Source of the DNA: an uncultured Collinsella sp.
GTDB lineage: Bacteria > Actinomycetota > Coriobacteriia > Coriobacteriales > Coriobacteriaceae
Length of the DNA: 20,152 bases
Reading direction: 5' to 3'
NCBI GenBank assembly: GCA_900547835.1
Contig: URIJ01000014.1
Coordinates: 1-20,152, forward strand
The notes beneath the pieces were generated by a model. That model was not told the origin of the DNA. It searched no databases and saw nothing but the letters and a program-made list of their open reading frames with translations. Below are positions 1 through 5,273 of the stretch, piece by piece. Each line of letters starts with the position of its first letter. Position 1 is the first letter of the stretch. The translations under genes were made by a program, and so were the position numbers.

Positions 1-22
1 ATGCAATTGCGTTGCGCGTACC

Positions 23-46
23 GGCGACGTGTCGCCCGTATAGAAT
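23..46 (+). promoter_or_regulatory. Possible promoter/operator upstream of the DUF3825 gene
   Basis: A near-perfect palindrome, GGCGAC-GT-GTCGCC (23-36), lies directly next to a -10-like TATAGAAT (39-46). A translation start follows at 89. No good -35 hexamer sits at 16-18 bases; TTGCGC at 12-17 is too far upstream. The palindrome would suit a dimeric repressor site, but this is inference only. Confidence 0.25.
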
Positions 47-88
47 CAAAGCATCCGCCCGCCAGCTATCAATTGGATTGGACGCCAC

Positions 89-877
89 ATGGAGATCCCC
101 AACACCCTGTGCAGCAATGTCTACGACTTTGCGTTTTGCCCCGAGCCCTGTTACGACCGCCTGGTAGACCTCGCCGATCCCGAGGACTGGGGTCCCAACA
201 ACCGTATCCTTAAGAATTACCTGTCGTTCTCGTTTAGCCGCGCGGTGTTTCTGACCGAACGCGACGTGAACCAGACCGCGCCGTCCAACCTGCCGTTGGT
301 GTTCGACGGCGACCGCTGCCTGTTCAACACCGGCCTGTACACGCGTCGCTACGAGACCATCTACGGCCTGTTTGAGCCCAACACCAAGCCCGACGCGCGC
401 CAGCGCTGGTTTTTGAAGGGCTTCTTTAAGGAGAGCGACCCCATGCTGGTCTCGTTTGAGTACCTGCCGTGCCGCGTGCGCTTTGCCGAGGACCCCTCCG
501 AGCTGGTCTTTGACTACCGCTTGCCCATCCGCTCCAACATCGACCACATTCTGGGCGATGAGGAGAACCTTACGCGTATTCCCGCTAGCCTGATGGGGGA
601 GGGCAACTCGCTGCTGCTGCGCCGTGCCTTTGAGGGCGCCGTCGTCGAGGCCGCCCGCCGCGCCGCCGCCAACTACACGCTCGCCGTGCCGCAGTTCTAC
701 GGCGGTCGGATCCAACTGCTGCTGCCGCTGTGCCTAACCGGCGACAAGCCCGAACTGGCGCTGACCATCCAGCGCGAGGACGGTTTCTACGCCGCGCGCA
801 CCTGCCTCACGCTCGACATGGCATACAACAATGCGCGACTAATCTGTCGCCCCGAGACCTCGTGGATAAAGCGGTAA
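89..877 (+). CDS. DUF3825 domain-containing protein
   Basis: A 262-residue soluble protein with no signal peptide or membrane segment. I recognise the DUF3825 pattern from the central block FNTGLYTRRYETIYGLFEPN, the following WFLKGFF, and the C-terminal stretch LTLDMAYNNARLICRP. The biochemical function of DUF3825 is not known to me and I do not propose one. The ATG at 89 is the only reasonable start: an in-frame TAG lies at 41-43 with no ATG, GTG or TTG in between. Its ribosome binding site is poor, with only a GGATTGGA-like stretch around 74-81. Codon use is GC-rich and matches the housekeeping genes downstream, so this gene looks native, unlike the island beyond tRNA-Val. It stands alone, followed by 138 bases before the tRNA, and I see no strong terminator of its own. 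Confidence 0.8.
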   Translation: MEIPNTLCSNVYDFAFCPEPCYDRLVDLADPEDWGPNNRILKNYLSFSFSRAVFLTERDVNQTAPSNLPLVFDGDRCLFNTGLYTRRYETIYGLFEPNTKPDARQRWFLKGFFKESDPMLVSFEYLPCRVRFAEDPSELVFDYRLPIRSNIDHILGDEENLTRIPASLMGEGNSLLLRRAFEGAVVEAARRAAANYTLAVPQFYGGRIQLLLPLCLTGDKPELALTIQREDGFYAARTCLTLDMAYNNARLICRPETSWIKR

Positions 878-904
878 ATGGTGGTTAAGCTGCTGTTTTA
901 CCTA

Positions 905-922
905 TTGCTTTGGTTGCTTTGG
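905..922. repeat. Perfect tandem 9-bp direct repeat
   Basis: TTGCTTTGG occurs twice head to tail (905-913 and 914-922) in the spacer between the DUF3825 gene and tRNA-Val. It may be chance or replication slippage; no function is claimed. Confidence 0.6.
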
Positions 923-962
923 CTTAGCTAGCATCCACGAATTTAAAATCGGGGGCAAAAAG

Positions 963-995
963 TTCTTGGTAAACCAGGCGCGGCTATGATAGTAT
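963..995 (+). promoter_or_regulatory. Candidate promoter of tRNA-Val
   Basis: Two overlapping readings are possible. TATGAT (985-990) as -10 pairs with a poor TTCTTG (963-968) at 16 bases. Alternatively TAGTAT (990-995) as -10 pairs with TTGGTA (966-971) at 18 bases. Either would start transcription a little upstream of the mature tRNA 5' end at 1016. A promoter is expected here because the tRNA stands alone; which hexamers are used is uncertain. Confidence 0.4.
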
Positions 996-1015
996 CTCTT
1001 TTGCCGAAAGGCGAC

Positions 1016-1090
1016 GGGCGATTGGCTCAGGGGTAGAGCATATCCTTCACACGGATGGGGTCACAAGTTCGAATCTTGTATCGCCCACCA
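1016..1090 (+). tRNA. tRNA-Val (anticodon CAC)
   Basis: A full cloverleaf can be folded. The acceptor stem is GGGCGAT/ATCGCCC (7 bp), with D stem GCTC/GAGC, anticodon stem TATCC/GGATG and T stem ACAAG/CTTGT with loop TTCGAAT. The anticodon loop TTCACAC gives CAC, which reads the valine codon GTG. The 3' CCA is encoded (1088-1090). An intrinsic terminator follows 11 bases later. The DNA on the far side of the terminator changes character, which fits this tRNA being the border of an inserted segment. Confidence 0.96.
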
Positions 1091-1101
1091 TCTAAAGCGC
1101 A

Positions 1102-1137
1102 GGTCAGAGGTGTTAAGCCTCTGGCCTTTTTCTTTTT
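1102..1137 (+). terminator. Intrinsic terminator of tRNA-Val
   Basis: GGTCAGAGG (1102-1110) pairs over 9 bp, with one T-G pair, with CCTCTGGCC (1118-1126) around a 7-base loop. It is followed by a T-rich run, TTTTTCTTTTT (1127-1137). Confidence 0.92.
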
Positions 1138-1155
1138 GACACCAGGGTGACACCA
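1137..1155. repeat. Direct repeat TGACACCA with 11-bp period
   Basis: TGACACCA occurs at 1137-1144 and again at 1148-1155, separated by GGG. The 11-bp period puts both copies on the same face of the helix. It starts at the last T of the tRNA-Val terminator. Such placement suits a recombinase or regulator site at a tRNA border, but no integrase is present in the window. Confidence 0.6.
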
Positions 1156-1218
1156 AAAATAAATCATAGTCGTCTAAGGCGTAATTTTATATCACAACTA
1201 TTTTGCTGACGTCATTGC

Positions 1219-1236
1219 GCGTTTTGCATAAAACGC
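1219..1236. promoter_or_regulatory. Inverted repeat, operator-like
   Basis: GCGTTTT (1219-1225) and AAAACGC (1230-1236) are perfect 7-bp inverted arms around GCAT. There is no T-run, so it is not a terminator. It covers a weak -10-like CATAAA (1227-1232) that has TTGCTG (1203-1208) 18 bases upstream. This is the layout of an autoregulated promoter, but that is inference. Confidence 0.4.
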
Positions 1237-1362
1237 ATGCGTATTTTCATTGAATTCCCCATGTGATTCATGCGCAAGTGTGGAGACAGGGACCACACGC
1301 CCAGAGCTCCTTCCAGCGGATTTCTATCATACGTGGGATTTTCGACAGAACTCGTCAAGCTA

Positions 1363-1382
1363 TTGGTCAGCGTTTGGTCAGC
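1363..1382. repeat. Direct repeat TTGGTCAGC with 11-bp period
   Basis: TTGGTCAGC is found at 1363-1371 and 1374-1382, one helical turn apart, about 90 bases upstream of the start at 1471. It may be a protein-binding site for regulation of the split gene. The 11-bp period is the same as that of the TGACACCA pair at 1137-1155. Confidence 0.55.
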
Positions 1383-1470
1383 TTCCGGTACTTACCCGCA
1401 TGATGCCCCAGTAGATAATCGTCCACGACCACAACCGCATGGCCTACGGCCGATACCAAGGGAGGCGCAA

Positions 1471-2004
1471 ATGGACGAAATCGTCTGCGCAAACACCGCA
1501 TTCCGCTATTGGCGCTGCCCACCGCAGGTGCGCGACCTCTACCCGCGCAAACCCAACTCCGAAGAAGGCTGGCGAGCTCTATCCCAAGCCCCTTTCGTAA
1601 CCGACGTCCTCGAGACCCCAGTCATCACAGCAGCATCAACTCGAAGCAACCTACATTCCGAGACAAGACGGACCATCCGATGGAACAGCGCCTATACAGA
1701 GAAGGTCTCGATCGACACGGGCATGGGCTTTAGCGTCACAGACCCTCTTCATACGCTATTCACCATGACTCGAAGCGTTTCTTCATGCGACCTGGTTCTG
1801 GCCATGTACGAGCTCTGCGGATGGTTTTCGGTTTTTAAACCATCGCCCGCGGTCGACATGGCACTTGAGCAAGCAAAATCAGAAGAAGAGCAGTACACCA
1901 CAGAAAGTCTTTTTGAACTAGATGAAACCCAAGACGAGGCCCCATGGAAGCGAGTCTATGCTCGGGCGAGCCAGAAGGACAGCGAGAATGATCAAAGTGG
2001 GTAG
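1471..2004 (+). CDS. N-terminal part of a TAG-split predicted nuclease-fold protein
   Basis: This is 177 residues ending at TAG 2002-2004. The ATG at 1471 is chosen because AGGGAGG lies just upstream (about 1459-1464) and the family-like sequence begins there (MDEIVCANTAFRYWRCPP). The segment LFTMTRSVSSCDLVLAMYELCG (split here: LFTMTRSVSSCD then LVLAMYELCG) resembles the N-terminal region of coriobacterial proteins that carry a DUF559/Vsr-like nuclease domain at their C-terminus. Those are my recollection, not a search result. After the TAG the same frame stays open with no further stop to 2625, and the missing C-terminal domain follows at once. The simplest reading is one ancestral gene of about 384 codons (1471-2625) interrupted by a nonsense codon, possibly CAG to TAG. 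Codons such as AGA, ATA and CGA are commoner here than in the flanking genes, suggesting transfer. Confidence 0.6.
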   Translation: MDEIVCANTAFRYWRCPPQVRDLYPRKPNSEEGWRALSQAPFVTDVLETPVITAASTRSNLHSETRRTIRWNSAYTEKVSIDTGMGFSVTDPLHTLFTMTRSVSSCDLVLAMYELCGWFSVFKPSPAVDMALEQAKSEEEQYTTESLFELDETQDEAPWKRVYARASQKDSENDQSG

Positions 2005-2055
2005 CAGAATGACGGATCCGGAAATAAAGCAAACGGAAAAGGCACATCGCTCTGG

Positions 2056-2625
2056 ATGAGAAAGCCTCTTATTGAAATAGAAGAACTGCACAAATTTGCA
2101 GCGAAGGTTAAGGGCGAGATGTGGGGAAAACAATTCTACGAAGCCGCACGGCAGGTAATGGGTATTGCGGCATCCCCGCTAGAAGTTGCTGGAATCATGT
2201 TGCTAAGTCTTCCGAGGCGTACTGGCGGAGCGGAGTTTAAAAACATATACGTCAACGACTTAACACCGCTGTCGAATTCAGCTCGAAAAATCGCAGGTCA
2301 GAAAATCTGTTACGGCGATATCGTCATCGTAAACCCAATAATAATGAAAGCTGTGATTATCGAACTTCAGGGAGAGGTTATCCATGGTTCAGGCGCCGTG
2401 CTGGACCACGATGCCGCACGAATGACAGCATTGCAAAGCATGGGATACGACGTATTTCTTGTAACTCATGACATGCTCAATGATCACGAACAGCTTGATG
2501 CCATCATTCACAGTGTGTGTAAGCGATTGGAGTTGCGCTACAAGCCAAAAACCGAGGGGATGAGATGTGCTGAGACCAGATTGCGCGCAAACGTTCTGTG
2601 CAATTGGCTTGGTATTGGTAAGTAA
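2056..2625 (+). CDS. C-terminal part of the split gene, DUF559/Vsr-like nuclease fold
   Basis: This is 189 residues from the ATG at 2056, in the same frame as the preceding piece. Residues 82-138 follow the layout of DUF559/Vsr-like PD-(D/E)xK endonucleases: D88 in YGDIVI, E103 in IELQGE, H110, then D117/D119 and R122 before the LQSMGYDVFLVT strand. In the family the second motif is usually E-x-D-G followed by His. Here it is E-L-Q-G, so an acidic residue expected near the metal is Gln105; activity may be lost or altered. The ATG at 2056 has no convincing ribosome binding site (only AAAAGG 13 bases away), so independent translation is doubtful. Upstream residues in frame (GSGNKANGKGT) look like an interdomain linker. 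The gene is AT-rich compared with its surroundings. Confidence 0.55.
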   Translation: MRKPLIEIEELHKFAAKVKGEMWGKQFYEAARQVMGIAASPLEVAGIMLLSLPRRTGGAEFKNIYVNDLTPLSNSARKIAGQKICYGDIVIVNPIIMKAVIIELQGEVIHGSGAVLDHDAARMTALQSMGYDVFLVTHDMLNDHEQLDAIIHSVCKRLELRYKPKTEGMRCAETRLRANVLCNWLGIGK

Positions 2626-2693
2626 TAATGGCCTAGTGAGCATTTTTAATACTTTATATGCTGCCAGTAATTAAGTCCCATTTTAAAACAATG

Positions 2694-2827
2694 CCGGTTT
2701 ACTACGTTGGATTGAGGGTGGCTGAACACACCGAATTCGCCGCTCGTAAAACCGCAGGTAGATTGCCTGCCCGTTTTGCGAAAGCAGGCGTGAGGTCGGA
2801 AATCCGGGAATCGTCGTAGTAAACCGG
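2694..2827. ncRNA. Candidate structured RNA or inverted-repeat element (unidentified)
   Basis: CCGGTTTACTACG (2694-2706) and CGTAGTAAACCGG (2815-2827) are perfect 13-bp inverted arms enclosing 108 bases. Inside, CGTAAAAC (2745-2752) pairs with GTTTTGCG (2773-2780), and continues after a small internal loop with GCAGG (2754-2758)/CCTGC (2766-2770) around a 7-base loop. GGTG (2717-2720) can pair with CACC (2729-2732). GCCTGC (2765-2770) could instead pair with GCAGGC (2784-2789), so two folds compete. This could be a small RNA closed by a long P1 helix (either strand), or a 134-bp inverted-repeat element of MITE type. No flanking target duplication is visible (ACAATG versus TCCGTT). It lacks the hallmarks I know of RNase P RNA, tmRNA, SRP RNA and T-box leaders. 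The type is therefore tentative. Confidence 0.4.
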
Positions 2828-2888
2828 TCCGTTTATGAAGCGACCAGCTGGCGCGAGCTGCGCACGATTCAGTAAATTGACCCGAAGG

Positions 2889-2921
2889 CGCGGAGAGGGG
2901 CTCAGACGAAACCCTCCCGCG
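2889..2921. other. Strong GC-rich hairpin without a T-run
   Basis: CGCGG-A-GAGGG (2889-2899) pairs with CCCTC-CCGCG (2912-2921), giving 10 bp with one bulged A and a 12-base loop. It lies 3' of the 2694-2827 element and may be a further helix of the same RNA. No uridine tract follows, so simple termination is unlikely. Confidence 0.5.
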
Positions 2922-3050
2922 GAAGCACCGCGGATTGCTTTGTTCTGGCCGGCGGCACCTGGGGCGCGCCCCGCGGGCTATTTCGGGCATCGTGTGTCTC
3001 TTCGTCCTCGTGCCTGTTCCACGCGCCGCAGAATATTTCCAAAATTGTCC

Positions 3051-3079
3051 TTGCATCGGCGGGGGAGTTCCCGTATAGT
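3051..3079 (+). promoter_or_regulatory. Promoter of tRNA-Ala
   Basis: TTGCAT (3051-3056) and TATAGT (3074-3079) are separated by exactly 17 bases, and the mature tRNA begins 13 bases after the -10. The -10 matches 5 of 6 consensus positions and the -35 matches 3 of 6. Confidence 0.75.
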
Positions 3080-3091
3080 ACTTCTTCGCAC

Positions 3092-3164
3092 GGGGGCGTA
3101 GCTCAGCTGGGAGAGCGCTTGACTGGCAGTCAAGAGGTCAGGGGTTCGATCCCCCTCGTCTCCA
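3092..3164 (+). tRNA. tRNA-Ala (anticodon GGC)
   Basis: The acceptor stem is GGGGGCG/CGTCTCC, whose third pair is G-T in the DNA, i.e. the G3:U70 wobble that marks alanine tRNAs. The D stem is GCTC/GAGC. The anticodon stem is CTTGA/TCAAG around CTGGCAG, giving anticodon GGC at 3125-3127, which reads GCC and GCU. The T stem is AGGGG/CCCCT with loop TTCGATC. The bases after the discriminator A3164 are CCC, so the 3' CCA is not encoded and must be added after transcription, unlike the tRNA-Val in this window. It has its own promoter and terminator. Confidence 0.97.
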
Positions 3165-3180
3165 CCCGAGCATTGAATGA

Positions 3181-3208
3181 GGCTCCAACGCAAGTTGGGG
3201 CCTTTTTT
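3181..3208 (+). terminator. Intrinsic terminator after tRNA-Ala
   Basis: GGCTCCAAC (3181-3189) and GTTGGGGCC (3194-3202) form a 9-bp stem (one T-G pair) with a GCAA tetraloop, followed by six T (3203-3208). The ABC-F start codon is only 31 bases further on. Confidence 0.93.
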
Positions 3209-3239
3209 CATATAGGCACACAAGGTCAAAGGCGGCACC

Positions 3240-5273
3240 ATGATCCTCCTGGTCGACAAGATCGAAAAAAGCTTCGGCGCACGCGTCCTCTTTAGCGGTG
3301 CGTCCTTCCAGATCAACCCCGGCGAGCGCTTCGCGCTCGTGGGCCCCAACGGCGCCGGCAAAACCACCATGCTCAAGATCATCATGGGCATCGACAGTCC
3401 CGACTCCGGCCAGGTCCAGTACGCCAAGGACTGCCAGGTGGGCTACCTAGAGCAGGAAACTAATCTGGAGCAAAAGGACACCACCATCCTTGCCGAGGTC
3501 ATGGCCGCCGCCAAGGAAATCCGCCGCATGGGCGAGCGCGCCAACGAGCTGCAGGCCCAGATCACCGAGCTCTCCGAACAGGGGAAGGACGTCGACGCAC
3601 TCCTTAACGAGTATGGCCAGGTCCAGGACCGCTTTGAGCACCTGGGCGGCTACGAGCTCGAGAGCAACGCCCGCAAAATCCTGTCCGGCCTGGGCTTCAA
3701 GGTCACCGACTTTGAACGCCCGTGCTCCGAGTTCTCCGGCGGCTGGCAGATGCGTATTGCGCTGGCAAAGCTCTTCCTGCGCCACCCCGACCTGCTGCTG
3801 CTGGACGAGCCCACCAACCACCTGGACCTCGAGAGCGTCCAGTGGCTGCGCGGCTTTATCGCCAACTACGACGGCGCCGTCCTCATCGTCAGCCACGACC
3901 GCGCCTTCATGGACGCCTGCGTCGACCACGTCGCCGCGCTCGAGAACCGCCGCGTGACCACCTACACCGGCAACTACAGCAGCTACCTCAAGCAGCGCGA
4001 GGACAACCTGGAGCAGATGCGCACCAAGCGCGCCGCCCAGGAGCGCGACATCGCCCATATGCAGGTCTTCGTCGACAAGTTCCGTTACAAGCCCACCAAG
4101 GCAGCCCAGGCCCAGGAGCGCATCCGCAAGATCGAGCAGATCAAAAAGGAGCTTGTCATCCTGCCCGAGGGCCACAAGCACATCGACTTTAAGTTCCCCG
4201 ACCCGCCGCGCTCCGGCGACATGGTCGTGGGGCTCGAGGGCGTGTCCAAGTCCTACGGCAACAAGCACATCTACAGCGACATCGACCTCAAGCTCTACCG
4301 CGGCGAGCACGTGGCGCTCGTCGGCCCCAACGGCGCCGGCAAGTCCACGCTCATGAAGATCATCGCCGGACTGGAGCCGCCCACCACCGGCACCCGCGAC
4401 CTGGGCACCAACGTGGGCGTGGCCTATTACGCCCAGCACGCGCTCGAGGGCATGACCGAGTCCAACACCGTCCTGCAAGAGATCGACACCGTCACGCCCA
4501 AGTGGACCGTGCCGCAGCAGCGCAGCCTGCTGGGCGCCTTCCTGTTTAGCGACAACGATTCCATCGAGAAGCAGGTTCGCGTCCTCTCCGGCGGCGAAAA
4601 AGCGCGTCTGGCCCTGGCCAAGATGCTCGTGGCCCCCGAGGCGCTCCTGTGCCTGGACGAGCCCACCAACCACCTGGACATCGACTCGGTGGACATGCTC
4701 GAGAACGCCCTGCAAAACTTCCCCGGCACCATCGTGCTGATCAGCCACGACGAACACCTGGTGCGCGCCGTGGCCAACCGCGTGATCGACATCCGCGATG
4801 GCAAGGTCACGGTCTATGACGGCGACTACGACTACTACCTCTACAAGCGCGAGGACCTCGCAGCCCGCGCCGCCGCCGAGGCGGCAGGGGAGAGTGCACC
4901 GGCCGCGACCAAGTCCGCCAAGGTCACCGCGGCCCAGCCCGACACCCCCGCCACCGCTTCCAAGCCTGCCGAGGGCAAAAAGACCAAGGAGCAAAAGCGC
5001 GCCGAGGCCCAGGCCCGTGCCGCACTCAACAAAAAGCTCAAGGGCGTGCGCAACCAGCTCAAGAAGATCGAGACGGAGCTCGACAAAAAGCGTGCCCGCT
5101 ATGACGAGCTTATGGAATTGATGGCAAGCGAAGAGCTTTATGCCGATCAAGACAAGTTCAATGCTGCGCTGGGGGAATATAACGGGCTTAAGCAAGAGCT
5201 GCCCAAGCTCGAGGACGAATGGTTGGAGCTTTCCACCCAGATCGAAGAGGAGACCGCGCGTGAACTCTCGTAA
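3240..5273 (+). CDS. ABC-F family ATPase (translation-associated type)
   Basis: A 677-residue protein with two ABC ATPase domains in one chain and no membrane segment. This is the ABC-F layout; members act on the ribosome rather than in transport. Domain 1 has Walker A GPNGAGKT (35-42), signature FSGGWQ (165-170), Walker B LLLLDEPTNHLDL (185-197) and switch H219. Domain 2 has Walker A GPNGAGKS (362-369), signature LSGGEKA (449-455), Walker B with DEPTNHLD (473-480) and H503. The inter-domain linker (about 245-320) is charged and helical, as expected of the P-site tRNA-interacting motif. After the ATPase core comes an Ala/Pro/Lys-rich spacer (about 541-580), then a C-terminal coiled coil (about 583-677), as in Uup/YdiF-like members. 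Which subfamily it belongs to, and whether it confers resistance, cannot be decided here. An AAAGGCGG ribosome site precedes the ATG. Confidence 0.93.
   Translation: MILLVDKIEKSFGARVLFSGASFQINPGERFALVGPNGAGKTTMLKIIMGIDSPDSGQVQYAKDCQVGYLEQETNLEQKDTTILAEVMAAAKEIRRMGERANELQAQITELSEQGKDVDALLNEYGQVQDRFEHLGGYELESNARKILSGLGFKVTDFERPCSEFSGGWQMRIALAKLFLRHPDLLLLDEPTNHLDLESVQWLRGFIANYDGAVLIVSHDRAFMDACVDHVAALENRRVTTYTGNYSSYLKQREDNLEQMRTKRAAQERDIAHMQVFVDKFRYKPTKAAQAQERIRKIEQIKKELVILPEGHKHIDFKFPDPPRSGDMVVGLEGVSKSYGNKHIYSDIDLKLYRGEHVALVGPNGAGKSTLMKIIAGLEPPTTGTRDLGTNVGVAYYAQHALEGMTESNTVLQEIDTVTPKWTVPQQRSLLGAFLFSDNDSIEKQVRVLSGGEKARLALAKMLVAPEALLCLDEPTNHLDIDSVDMLENALQNFPGTIVLISHDEHLVRAVANRVIDIRDGKVTVYDGDYDYYLYKREDLAARAAAEAAGESAPAATKSAKVTAAQPDTPATASKPAEGKKTKEQKRAEAQARAALNKKLKGVRNQLKKIETELDKKRARYDELMELMASEELYADQDKFNAALGEYNGLKQELPKLEDEWLELSTQIEEETARELS

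Larger units (their letters stand above)
1138..1470. other. Gene-free leader of the island
   Basis: This stretch separates the tRNA-Val terminator from the first credible start codon at 1471. It is AT-richer than the flanking genes. It carries the TGACACCA direct repeat, an 8-bp palindrome TGACGTCA (1207-1214), the inverted repeat at 1219-1236, and a second direct repeat TTGGTCAGC (1363-1371 and 1374-1382). An open frame extends upstream to an ATG at 1270. The residues it would add look like translated non-coding DNA, and the strong ribosome binding site is at 1471, so I leave 1270-1470 out of the gene. Confidence 0.6.
2626..3050. other. Gene-free stretch dominated by inverted repeats
   Basis: No credible protein gene lies here on either strand. 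The first 65 bases are AT-rich (TTTTAAAA at 2681-2688). From 2694 the sequence becomes dense in pairing segments. These are the 13-bp arm pair 2694-2706/2815-2827, CAGCT/AGCTG at 2845-2860, a 10-bp hairpin at 2889-2921, AAGCA/TGCTT at 2923-2940, and a perfect 12-bp palindrome GGGGCGCGCCCC at 2961-2972. None is followed by a T-run, so they are not ordinary terminators. The minus strand is open from 3056 to 2646 (136 codons), but its composition and the palindromes argue against a gene. Confidence 0.6.

Noticed and set aside
1270..1470. 67-residue N-terminal extension of the split gene from ATG 1270
   Set aside because: It has no ribosome site at 1270, residues look like translated spacer, it spans the TTGGTCAGC repeats, and a strong ribosome site and family-like start are at 1471.
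2711..2735. AGGGTGG resembling the T-box antiterminator motif
   Set aside because: The following ACCGCG part, specifier loop, terminator and an aminoacyl-tRNA synthetase or amino-acid gene are all missing.
2694..2990. RNase P RNA, tmRNA or SRP RNA in the structured region
   Set aside because: I could not find the conserved GAAAGTCCGG-type, tRNA-like or GGAA-loop signatures on either strand.
2646..3056. Minus-strand open frame of 136 codons across the inverted-repeat region
   Set aside because: It lies over palindromes and hairpins, has no convincing ribosome site, and its composition is Arg/Cys/His-heavy. It could be called as a gene in repeats of this kind, so I note it but do not annotate it.
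1016..3164. Prophage or integrative element with att sites at the tRNA genes
   Set aside because: No integrase gene and no duplicate of either tRNA 3' end is present in the window; only the composition shift and repeats remain as hints.
2978..3427. Minus-strand open frame of 149 codons over tRNA-Ala
   Set aside because: It reads through the complement of the tRNA and of the ABC-F start; the DRTPDLLTASQALSQLSYAP-type stretch is a familiar artefact of translating antisense tRNA.
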